NCBI GenBank assembly: GCA_964626565.1
Contig: CAZVFX010000009.1
Span: 24,760-88,759, forward strand
Source: CAZVFX01 sp964626565
GTDB lineage: Bacteria > Myxococcota_A > UBA9042 > CAIXZC01
Reading direction: 5' to 3'
DNA length: 64,000 nt
A program made the position numbers and the translations under genes. The notes beneath the pieces were generated by a model. That model made no database searches and had not been told where the DNA came from. It was given only the letters and a program-made list of their open reading frames with translations. This document shows, piece by piece, positions 47,265 through 54,503 of the stretch; position 1 is the stretch's first letter, and each line of letters starts with the position of its first letter.

Positions 47265-48911
47265 TTAGAGGCTGAAAGTCTCAAACACCGAGTCATCCTC
47301 CGCGTTGATGACCTGCCCGTCGATAGTCTCTGCAGTGATGTCCAGTCTCATGAAGTGGTGGAAGGACCCCTGTTTGACGAGCAGGTGCTGTTCTTCCGGC
47401 GGACCGTCGGAGACGCTCGACAGACCTGCACCGCCGCCACCTGAAGTGAAGAAGTGGATGCCTTCAACGAGGAAGTGCTCGTAGAGATGGCTGTGGCCGG
47501 ACACGACCATGTCCACCCCGTGTTTCTGTAGCAGGGGCTCGATGTGTTCGCGGCCCATCATCCAGGGCTCATGGCCTGAGAAACTGTAGATGGGCTGATG
47601 CATGGCGACAATCAGCCACGGTTTGGACGAGAGGTTTTCCAGTGCCCAGTCGAGCCATGCGAGGGGCTCGTCGTCGTCCCACTCAACGTTGTACGCCTCG
47701 ATTGTCACCAGGCCTACCAGCCCGAGGTCTATCCAGTAGTTTCCACCTGAAACATATCGGTTCTCGGTGTGGAACCAGGTTTCCATATAGGGTTCTCCGA
47801 GTCCGCCGGACATGTCGTGGTTTCCGTATACCGGCAGGAGGAAGGAGCCGGAGAGGTTGGGTTCTTCGTTTTGCAGGAACAGTTCCCATTGCTTGAGGGA
47901 CAGGCCTTCTGCGATGAGGTCGCCGGTAATGATCACCAAGTCCGGGTTGGCGTCTGCGGCCGCGTTGGCTACCAGCAGGTGTTTGTCGGGGTTGGTGCGA
48001 GTATCCCCGAAAACCGCGACGGTGAGTTGGTCAGCCGCGGCGGGCAGCGTGACGGTGCTGGAGAACTGAGGCCCGGACACGGTACTTACCTTGACGCTGG
48101 TGGCGCCGGGAGGCACTTCAACCCGCAATTCGTGGAAATAGCCCTTGGGGTCTTCGAGAGGGAGAACGGGGAACATGAGATGGGGTTTTGCAGGTTCGGT
48201 TTGAGCCTGGATCTGGCTGTCGCCGAAATCGATGCTGAAGGTAAGGGGAAGGTTGAGATCGGTGGAGGCGCGCAGCACGAAGTGGTCTGCTGCCGGCCAC
48301 TGGAACCATGGCTTGACCAGGAAGGTGGGTTCCCCGTCGCAGTGTTGGGTTCCGCAGTCGAGGAGGAGTACAGTGTCGTGAGACCCGTCACCGAAGTCCC
48401 ATTCCTGTGTCACCCATTCCGGTCCTGGATTGTCGGCCCATCCCATGAGGTATTTATAGGAGATAAGGCCGATTTCCGACAACGGCACATCTGCGGTCCA
48501 GAGTGGGAGGTCGGGATCCAATGTCAGGGGAATGGCTCCGTCCTCCTCGGATGCCGGCCAGCCGTTGAACGAGCCGGTGAGCCAGACGTAGTCCTGAGGC
48601 ATGGGATAGGTGGCTTCTACGGAAAAGCGTACGACACAGGAGTTTAGTTCACCGGGGACGCAAGCAATGATCTCAGGTGCCGTCGCTTCAGGGGTGATGT
48701 CGTTGGCAGGTTTCGGCGCGTCGACTCGAGGGAGATCGGGGCCGCCAAGATCGCCGGGCGTGGGGGAGTCGGGCAGGTCGGCGAGTGTGTCGGCGATCGT
48801 TTCCGGGGCTGGTGCGGGGGTGTCCGGGGCGTCGCCGTCAGGACTGGAGCGGCAGGTAGACAGGGTGCAGATCGCAACTGCGATGACCAAAAATACGCGT
48901 TTCCTGCCCAT
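47265..48911 (-). CDS. Lipoprotein metallophosphoesterase with CBM48-like N-terminal domain
   Basis: A 548-residue protein. Signal peptide MGRKRVFLVIAVAI with lipobox-like LSTC, then an acidic Pro-rich linker. Residues about 100-195 (YVWLTGSFNGWPASEEDGAI, later ISYKYLMG) resemble a CBM48/AMPK-type carbohydrate-binding beta-sandwich. The catalytic domain has all calcineurin-like motifs: AVFGDTRTN, ITGDLIAEG, VYGNHDMSG, VAMHQPIYSF and VSGHSHLYEHF. This order is typical of purple-acid-phosphatase-like enzymes with a dinuclear metal site. The substrate is unknown; a surface phosphomonoesterase or phosphodiesterase is likely. The gene converges on the SBBP lipoprotein. Confidence 0.86.
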   Translation of the reverse strand: MGRKRVFLVIAVAICTLSTCRSSPDGDAPDTPAPAPETIADTLADLPDSPTPGDLGGPDLPRVDAPKPANDITPEATAPEIIACVPGELNSCVVRFSVEATYPMPQDYVWLTGSFNGWPASEEDGAIPLTLDPDLPLWTADVPLSEIGLISYKYLMGWADNPGPEWVTQEWDFGDGSHDTVLLLDCGTQHCDGEPTFLVKPWFQWPAADHFVLRASTDLNLPLTFSIDFGDSQIQAQTEPAKPHLMFPVLPLEDPKGYFHELRVEVPPGATSVKVSTVSGPQFSSTVTLPAAADQLTVAVFGDTRTNPDKHLLVANAAADANPDLVIITGDLIAEGLSLKQWELFLQNEEPNLSGSFLLPVYGNHDMSGGLGEPYMETWFHTENRYVSGGNYWIDLGLVGLVTIEAYNVEWDDDEPLAWLDWALENLSSKPWLIVAMHQPIYSFSGHEPWMMGREHIEPLLQKHGVDMVVSGHSHLYEHFLVEGIHFFTSGGGGAGLSSVSDGPPEEQHLLVKQGSFHHFMRLDITAETIDGQVINAEDDSVFETFSL

Positions 48912-48961
48912 GATTCCGACTCCGTTGGCTGTGTTGTCACTTGCGGGGCGTTACTCAACCA

Positions 48962-48990
48962 CTTATATCGTCTTGGGACCGGCTGAACAA
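48962..48990 (-). promoter_or_regulatory. Candidate promoter for the metallophosphoesterase gene
   Basis: On the minus strand TTGTTC (48990-48985), a 17-bp spacer and TATAAG (48967-48962, five of six) lie about 50 bp before ATG 48911. Confidence 0.42.
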
Positions 48991-48995
48991 CCTGT

Positions 48996-49024
48996 TTGGC
49001 GTTGGTTTGTTTTGTGAGTTAAAT
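48996..49024 (+). promoter_or_regulatory. Candidate promoter for the 49126-52647 gene set
   Basis: TTGGCG (48996-49001), a 17-bp T-rich spacer and TTAAAT (49019-49024) lie back to back with the minus-strand promoter. The leader to ATG 49126 would be about 95 nt. Confidence 0.33.
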
Positions 49025-49125
49025 ATTGTGGACTTTGTTTCGTTCTTGGCGCTACATTAGTAGGCGGTGGTGACCTTCGTGTCCCCCAAATTTGGATGCA
49101 ATCAATAAGCTGACGGAGGAGACAG

Positions 49126-49911
49126 ATGTCTGGTACCCGTATGCGTTTGGCCGTTTCCGGCCTGGTAGTTCTGGTGGTAGCGGTATTTACGTCGAGCATG
49201 TGCCTGGCCCAGGTGCCCGTGGAGATCAACACTCCTACCGGGAAAGTCAAAATCGACTCATCCGGCAAGGTGAAGGTTAAGACCGACAAGGGAGAGACCG
49301 AGATTCGAGGCGGTAAGGTCAAGGTGAAGGGCAAGCGGGGAGAAACGGAAGTAACTCCGGGCAAGGTGAAAGTCAAAAAGAAGACCGGCAACGAGGTTGA
49401 GATTAACTCGGGCAATGTGAAGGTGAAGACCAAGAAGGGAAAGACGGTGAAGGTGAAGTCCTCGCGGGTGGCAGCGGGCAAAGCCCATTACACCTGCAAG
49501 GATGACGAGCGTCTCGTTATCAAGGGCGAAGTGCTCAACGTTGGCGGCGGTGTGGCGTTGAGAGCCAAGGACAATTGCGAAATCGTGGTCAAGGACACTG
49601 TGGTCAACTGCAAGGTGGCCATCGAGGTGCTGGACAAGGGTGAAATAACGTTCAAGGACGGCACCCTCAATTGCAGCGGCGCCTGTGTCCGTGCCTTCGA
49701 CGCCGGCCGGGTCAAGATTGAGGACGCGGCCATCAACGCGTCCACCGGTGTGGATGCGTCGGACAGAGCGAAGGTGGAAGCTGAAGACTGCACCCTCAAC
49801 GCGACCACCGCGGTAGTTGCCCGGGACAAGGCCAAGGTGATCTTCGAGGACAGCATGGTGACGGGCAAGCAGATTGTGAAGGACAAAGCTGAAGTGCGGG
49901 TCGACAACTAG
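49126..49911 (+). CDS. Exported lysine-rich beta-repeat protein of unknown function
   Basis: A 261-residue protein with strong RBS GGAGGAG before the ATG and a signal peptide (LAVSGLVVLVVAVFTSSMCLA). Residues about 30-115 repeat a KVKVKxKKGETEV-like beta strand pattern extremely rich in Lys and Val (about six strands). From about residue 120 the protein becomes a parallel-beta-like repeat with Cys pairs: DNCEIVVKDTVVNCKVAIEV, GEITFKDGTLNCSGACVRAF, AKVEAEDCTLNATTAVVA. This suggests a right-handed beta-helix carrying a highly basic strand-rich extension. It could bind polyanions such as LPS, DNA or polyphosphate, which is inference. It is first of four same-strand genes. Confidence 0.78.
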   Translation: MSGTRMRLAVSGLVVLVVAVFTSSMCLAQVPVEINTPTGKVKIDSSGKVKVKTDKGETEIRGGKVKVKGKRGETEVTPGKVKVKKKTGNEVEINSGNVKVKTKKGKTVKVKSSRVAAGKAHYTCKDDERLVIKGEVLNVGGGVALRAKDNCEIVVKDTVVNCKVAIEVLDKGEITFKDGTLNCSGACVRAFDAGRVKIEDAAINASTGVDASDRAKVEAEDCTLNATTAVVARDKAKVIFEDSMVTGKQIVKDKAEVRVDN

Positions 49912-49960
49912 TCCGCACCGGCTTGGGGCTTGGGCAAAGATCGAAGGAGAAGGAGTTGAT

Positions 49961-50839
49961 ATGCATATGCGGTTGGTTCTAGCGATTGTAGTGAGTTTGT
50001 CCATTGGTGCCGGTTCTTTCGCCGCTACCTCGGTCGAGGCGTTGGCACAAGATAAGTCCAGCGGCGACGCGCTAAAATGTCCGAAATGCGGGCATGAGTT
50101 TGTGCCGGTTAAGAAGTCTCCGCCGGGGATGGTGGCTATTCCTGCGGGGACCTTCGCAATGGGTTGCGCCAAGAGCGACAAGTTGTGCAAGGACTCGGAG
50201 AAGCCGGTGCGGGACGTGTACGTTGGCCCGTACTTCATGGATATTACCGAGGTGACGGTTGGGGACTACTGGGAGTGCGTCAAGGCCAAGGGTTGCACCA
50301 TGCCCAAAACCTCTGACCACAACGAGTATTGCAACTTCGACCGCGCCGACCGCAGGGACCATCCGGTGAATTGTATCGAGTGGCGTCAGGCGGTGAACTA
50401 CTGCGAGTGGGCAGGCAAGCGGCTTCCCACGGAAGCGGAGTGGGAGCGGGCCGCGCGGGGTGTCGACGGCAGGATCTATCCCTGGGGCAACGAGACCGCC
50501 ACGTGTGACTACGCGGTGCTCGGTTCCAAGGGTGAAGGGTGCGGCCGACCCGGCACCTGGCCGGTGTGTTCGAAGGAGAAGGGGAAAAGCCCCTACGGTA
50601 TGTGCGATATGGTGGGCAATGTGTGGGAGTGGGTTGCGGACTGGTACCAGCCGGATTATTACGAGCACGCGCCCAAGATGAACCCTGCCGGGCCCACCAA
50701 GGGGAAAGAGCGGGTGTTGCGAGGTGCGTCCTGGACCAGCAAGCTCCCTGAGAGTCCTCGGGCTACCAATCGGTTCTTCTTCAAGGGCGATGTGGGGCTG
50801 GGCAATTTCGGGTTCCGCTGCGCCGCCTCGGGCAAGTAA
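49961..50839 (+). CDS. SUMF1/FGE-sulfatase-fold exported protein lacking the FGE cysteines
   Basis: A 292-residue protein with AAGGAG before ATG 49961, a signal peptide (about 28 residues) and a short CPKCGHEF zinc-ribbon-like motif near residue 44. The FGE-sulfatase domain is clear: GMVAIPAGTFAMGC, YFMDITEVTVGDYWECVKA, HPVNCIEWRQAVNYCEWAGK, RLPTEAEWERAARG, YGMCDMVGNVWEWVADWY, and finally VLRGASWTS and GFRCAASGK. In true formylglycine-generating enzymes the segment after RGGS contains two copper-binding cysteines; here it reads TSKLPESPRATNRFF with none, so formylglycine synthesis is not expected. It is likely a ligand-binding or structural member. It is followed after 13 bp by the next gene. 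Confidence 0.86.
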   Translation: MHMRLVLAIVVSLSIGAGSFAATSVEALAQDKSSGDALKCPKCGHEFVPVKKSPPGMVAIPAGTFAMGCAKSDKLCKDSEKPVRDVYVGPYFMDITEVTVGDYWECVKAKGCTMPKTSDHNEYCNFDRADRRDHPVNCIEWRQAVNYCEWAGKRLPTEAEWERAARGVDGRIYPWGNETATCDYAVLGSKGEGCGRPGTWPVCSKEKGKSPYGMCDMVGNVWEWVADWYQPDYYEHAPKMNPAGPTKGKERVLRGASWTSKLPESPRATNRFFFKGDVGLGNFGFRCAASGK

Positions 50840-50852
50840 CGGGCAAGAACAT

Positions 50853-52163
50853 ATGCGAACATCTTTGGTGGCTGTGGTTCTGGTGAGTCTTCTGGCTTCC
50901 GCAGGGGCGTTGAAGTGTGTGCACGGCAGCGGCGGCAACGGCGGTGGCGGTGATCCGTCGCCGGCTCTGGCCGGTGACGTGCGGGATTTCAAGGTTGAAA
51001 TCCCGTTGTTTTCGGCGGGCAGCCCCTGGCGAGCGAAGGCCGGGGGCGCCGTGACGCTTCCTGAGTCGGAGGAGCAACTACTCGCCTTGTATCGTGTTCT
51101 CCTTGGCGGCAACCAGTACCTTTCGATACCGGATGGCGGGATGTCTGAACCCTTTCCCTTCCCCTACGTGAACTGCGATGAGTACGGAGTGGCCATCTAC
51201 CGGGCCGGCGACGATTTGGGAGAGGTGGCGCTCACAGATTTTCTGGGTGAAGAAGGGGGCGCCACTTCGAAATTCCCCGGCGCGGACAGCGGTGCGGTCA
51301 ACGTCCTGCAGCCGGAGGGTACTGTATGTGCTGCCGGACCGAAAGGTGAGGACGCGGACGGACATCTAGTGCTGTTGCACGTGTCATCGAATGTGGCCTA
51401 CGATTTCTGGCAGGCGACGGTGGCCACCGACGGAAGCGGCCAGTCGTTGGGCGGAGGGGTCTGCGGTGAGCGAGTCTCTGCTGCCGGTGCTGTTGAGAAG
51501 TTCGATCTGGCCGGCTCCGGCGTCAATGAAAACGGGATGTTCAGCGCCCGGGCGCACGGTGTGCCGCTGCTGGCCGGTTTGATACTCCCGGAGGACGTTA
51601 AGAAGGGAGTCATTGAGCATGCGTTGGCGCTGGCCATACCGGGCCCCAGGAATTTGAATTCGGCGGAACCATGGGAGCCTCTGGCCAGCGACTATTTCTA
51701 CCCTGCGTCGACCACGGAGACCGATTTCTACTCCAGCGATCCTAATGCGCTGGCCTCTGGTCAGCGAATCCGACTGAAAGGTTCGCTGGTGGACGACGAG
51801 GGCGAGGTGATAGACGAGTCCGATCTGGCTCCTATTACGGTGTTGTTTCTTGCTGCGTTGCGCACCCACGGTGCGTATGTGGTGGACAATGCCGGTGGTT
51901 TCACCTTCTATGCTGAGGACCCGCAAAGTGCCAGGCTGGAGCTTAGCGACGCACAGGTGAACGAGTTGATGGGCCGGCCTGCCGGGACGGCTTTTTCAGG
52001 GGGAGAGAGCCGGTGGCTTGCGCTCATCACCGCGCTCAACAATGAACTGGAGATGATCCCGTTGGCCTATGGCCCATCGGATTGGGATGATGCGGAGTCA
52101 GCGACGGTGGAGCAGTTCAATTTCGAAGTAGTTGAGTCTGTGACGCCCCCGGCAGACTGGTAG
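50853..52163 (+). CDS. Exported protein of unknown function
   Basis: 436 residues from ATG 50853, 13 bp after the SUMF1-type gene; the open frame extends upstream into that gene but the signal peptide MRTSLVAVVLVSLLASAGA marks this start. A cysteine follows at ALKC but the context is not a good lipobox. A Gly/Ser stretch comes next and then a beta-rich body (VEIPLFSAGSPWRAKAGG, VLLHVSSNVAYDFWQATV, PRNLNSAEPWEPLASDYFYP, VLFLAALRTHGAYVVDNAGG). The motif around residue 340 (HGAYVVDNAG) is reminiscent of a surface-loop signature seen in other exported bacterial proteins. I do not recognise a family. Probably cotranscribed with its neighbours. Confidence 0.75.
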   Translation: MRTSLVAVVLVSLLASAGALKCVHGSGGNGGGGDPSPALAGDVRDFKVEIPLFSAGSPWRAKAGGAVTLPESEEQLLALYRVLLGGNQYLSIPDGGMSEPFPFPYVNCDEYGVAIYRAGDDLGEVALTDFLGEEGGATSKFPGADSGAVNVLQPEGTVCAAGPKGEDADGHLVLLHVSSNVAYDFWQATVATDGSGQSLGGGVCGERVSAAGAVEKFDLAGSGVNENGMFSARAHGVPLLAGLILPEDVKKGVIEHALALAIPGPRNLNSAEPWEPLASDYFYPASTTETDFYSSDPNALASGQRIRLKGSLVDDEGEVIDESDLAPITVLFLAALRTHGAYVVDNAGGFTFYAEDPQSARLELSDAQVNELMGRPAGTAFSGGESRWLALITALNNELEMIPLAYGPSDWDDAESATVEQFNFEVVESVTPPADW

Positions 52164-52173
52164 GGGGAACGCG

Positions 52174-52647
52174 ATGATGATCCGCGACGCTACATCGGCT
52201 GATGCGACAACCATTTTCGAGCTCATAAGCGCGCTGGCCAAGTACGAAAAGGACCCCGACGCAGTGGTCACTTCTCCTGCGGCGCTGCGGCTCCAGCTTG
52301 AGTCGGCCAACCCGCCGTTCGAGTGCGTCCTGGCGGAGGAGGAGGGGGTCGCGTTGGGATTCGCGCTGTTTTTCCACAACTACTCCACGTGGCGTGGAAG
52401 GCCGGGGGTGTACCTGGAGGACCTGTTTGTGCCCCCTGAGCACAGGGGACGGGGGGTGGGGTTCGCGCTGTTGAAACACCTTGCCGGCATAGCCGTGGAT
52501 CGCGGCTGCCCGCGCATGGAGTTCGCGGTGCTCAACTGGAACGAACTGGCTATGGATTTCTATCGGGAAATCGGTGCGGAACCGCTGACGGAGTGGACGT
52601 TGTGGCGGCTTTCCGACGAGGCTCTTGAGGCGCTGGCCCGGCAATAG
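52174..52647 (+). CDS. GNAT acetyltransferase (spermidine/diamine N-acetyltransferase-like)
   Basis: A 157-residue protein, 10 bp after the previous stop, with AGGGGGA upstream. It is typical GNAT in length and motifs: IRDATSADATTIFELI at the N-terminus, YSTWRGRPGVYLEDLFVPPE, the acetyl-CoA loop HRGRGVGFALL (Q/RxxGxG/A), and EFAVLNWNELAMDFYREIGA. The YSTWRGRPGVYLEDL segment is characteristic of the SSAT/thialysine acetyltransferase branch, so polyamine or a related amine is a plausible substrate. It is cytoplasmic. It converges on the second pseudophosphatase 13 bp away. Confidence 0.87.
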   Translation: MMIRDATSADATTIFELISALAKYEKDPDAVVTSPAALRLQLESANPPFECVLAEEEGVALGFALFFHNYSTWRGRPGVYLEDLFVPPEHRGRGVGFALLKHLAGIAVDRGCPRMEFAVLNWNELAMDFYREIGAEPLTEWTLWRLSDEALEALARQ

Positions 52648-52660
52648 GCCGTCTGTCTCT

Positions 52661-54415
52661 CTACTGGTCTGCGCATCTTCCCAGGGACTTCTTGGCCTCG
52701 GTTTCGGTGGCGCCGAATTTGCGGGCGTCACGCGCCCGTTTCTTCCCGCTTCGGCAGAATTTCTCCCGCTTGTCGGGATTTTGCGCGGCTTTCAGGGCCG
52801 CGGAATTTGCCATTCTGAGGTAGCGTTTCTTGATTCGGTTGCGCAGCTCCTTTACCGGCCAGCCGCAACGCTCCCAGGCTACGGGCGGAGAGCTGTTGAG
52901 GAGGTCGACCGCGTGAAAGTAGCCTTCCACCGCCTTGCTGGTGCTGGGGCGTTTTCCCGATACCTTGTCAAAGGCGCGCTCAAGGGTTCTGGCCACTTTC
53001 TCGGTGGCTCTGGCTTCCACCCCTGCGAGGCCCATGGTGTTGCAATCCCGAGCCGGGCCGTGGGGACGATATTCCGTCACCGCGTCGGTTGAGGTTATCT
53101 CCGGCTCCTCCGGTTGCACCTGAATTTCCGGTGGCGCCTTAAGCTCGGGCGGAGCCTGGACATCGGCATGTGCCTGCGCATCCGGTTCTTGGTGGATCTC
53201 TTGTTGCGCCTTGATGTCCGGTTGCTGTTGGACCTCTTGTTGCGCCCTGATGTCCGGTTGCTGCTGGACCTCTTGTTGTGCCTTGATGTCCGGGCGCTGC
53301 TGGACCTCTTGGTGTGCCTTGATGTCGGGTTGCGGCGCGACCTCCGGCTGTGGTTTAACGTCGGGCTGTGGTTTGACCTCCGGCCGCGGTTTGACATCGG
53401 GCGTTGGCGGTTGCTCCGGTTGGCCGCGGACCTCCGGCGGGACGCGAACATCCGGGTGAGTTGCGGTTGCGGTCGTCAGGTCGGGGACCGGTGCGGTAAG
53501 GGCGTCCGGCTGTGGGGAGGGAGTCTTGTCTCCAAACAGTCCGAAGGCCAGCGCTACCGCAGTGGCCAGCGCGACGAGAACCAGTGCGATGGCTGCCATG
53601 CGGCGGGTTTTCGAGGCCGCGGGCGGGCGGTTGCGCACCAGGGCTCCCTTGCGTCTGCGGCCGCCCGGTCCGTAGACAACCGCGCGGCAATCGGGAGTGC
53701 CACCCCGTTCGGCGGCCTCCTCGCAGACGCGCTCGCACAGGTCCTGGGGAGGGAACAGGGCGGTCATGCGGCCCAGCTCTGCGTCATCGATGTGGCGATG
53801 TACTTCGGAGCTGGCGAGCACGAGCACGTCACCCTTTTCCAGCTTGAGCATAAGTCCGCGGACTGAAGGCTCGATTTCACTTCTGGAGCCGAGGGAGCGG
53901 GTGACTTTGTGCGCGTCGGGATGATGGCGCACTTGCTGGTCAGTCATTACACCGTGAGCGATCCATTCGCCGCCCTTGGTATGATCCTCGGTCATGCGGA
54001 GCGCCCTACCCTCCCGCACCAGGTAGACGCGGCAATCTCCGACATGAGCGATGTAGGCTCCGCCGGCCGCGATCAAGACCAGTGCGATGGAGCAGTTGGT
54101 GCCTCTGAGGGTCTGCTCGGTGCGGGTGAGTGAGTGGAGCTGACTGTTGGTTGTGCGCAGCGCCTGGCGGAGCATCCTCTGGATGCCCGGGGCATCCTCG
54201 GTGCTCACCCGGGAGCCCTGGAGGGTGGTGCGCAGGAGTTGGAGGGCCACCTGGCCTGCGCGCAAGATGCTCTCGGAAGAAGGCCCCCTGGCGTCAGCTA
54301 CCGCCAGGAACAACCCGGTGGGCAGGTGCATGGCCGCAACGGACGCTTCATTGAGGCCTTCCTGCCTCTCCCGCATCGAATACTGGCCGATATTTCCCTG
54401 TGCGTCTTGCGACAT
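52661..54415 (-). CDS. Second PP2C-like pseudophosphatase with membrane anchor and repeat linker
   Basis: ATG 54415 (MSQDAQGN) was preferred to TTG 54421. 584 residues. The PP2C-like domain keeps AHVGDCRVYLVREGRALRMT and the fold order, but DGMGG is replaced by DARGPSSES and the late CSDGL by ASSEVHRH, so metal binding is probably lost. One transmembrane helix lies at about 270-295 (MAAIALVLVALATAVALAF), the same place as in the protein at 13572-15212. A Pro/Gln/Asp linker with four 12-residue units (PDIKAQQEVQQQ) follows. The C-terminal domain ends with GKKRARDARKFGATETEAKK and GRCADQ, clearly related to the AGDAREFGANDAQVHKALGK end of the first. No Ser/Thr kinase gene is adjacent to either. 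Confidence 0.8.
   Translation of the reverse strand: MSQDAQGNIGQYSMRERQEGLNEASVAAMHLPTGLFLAVADARGPSSESILRAGQVALQLLRTTLQGSRVSTEDAPGIQRMLRQALRTTNSQLHSLTRTEQTLRGTNCSIALVLIAAGGAYIAHVGDCRVYLVREGRALRMTEDHTKGGEWIAHGVMTDQQVRHHPDAHKVTRSLGSRSEIEPSVRGLMLKLEKGDVLVLASSEVHRHIDDAELGRMTALFPPQDLCERVCEEAAERGGTPDCRAVVYGPGGRRRKGALVRNRPPAASKTRRMAAIALVLVALATAVALAFGLFGDKTPSPQPDALTAPVPDLTTATATHPDVRVPPEVRGQPEQPPTPDVKPRPEVKPQPDVKPQPEVAPQPDIKAHQEVQQRPDIKAQQEVQQQPDIRAQQEVQQQPDIKAQQEIHQEPDAQAHADVQAPPELKAPPEIQVQPEEPEITSTDAVTEYRPHGPARDCNTMGLAGVEARATEKVARTLERAFDKVSGKRPSTSKAVEGYFHAVDLLNSSPPVAWERCGWPVKELRNRIKKRYLRMANSAALKAAQNPDKREKFCRSGKKRARDARKFGATETEAKKSLGRCADQ
53181..53330. repeat. 36-bp in-frame tandem repeat (about four copies)
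   Basis: Copies containing CTGGACCTCTTGTTG and TTGATGTCCGG recur every 36 bp and encode PDIKAQQEVQQQ-type units of the pseudophosphatase linker on the minus strand. Confidence 0.85.
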
Positions 54416-54452
54416 CCTCAACTCTCAAAAAGTTCAGCCCGAGGGAGCCGAC

Positions 54453-54481
54453 ATGGTAACCATTGCCTGGCATTGTGGCAA
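54453..54481 (-). promoter_or_regulatory. Candidate promoter for the second pseudophosphatase
   Basis: On the minus strand TTGCCA (54481-54476, five of six) and TACCAT (54458-54453) are 17 bp apart, about 38 bp before ATG 54415. Confidence 0.4.
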
Positions 54482-54503
54482 GCGTGAATGGTAGGCGCTG
54501 TCG

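Noticed and set aside
49961..50839. A bona fide formylglycine-generating enzyme
   Set aside because: The two catalytic cysteines after RGGS are absent.
53181..53330. A second CRISPR-like array
   Set aside because: It is an uninterrupted in-frame 36-bp coding repeat without spacers.
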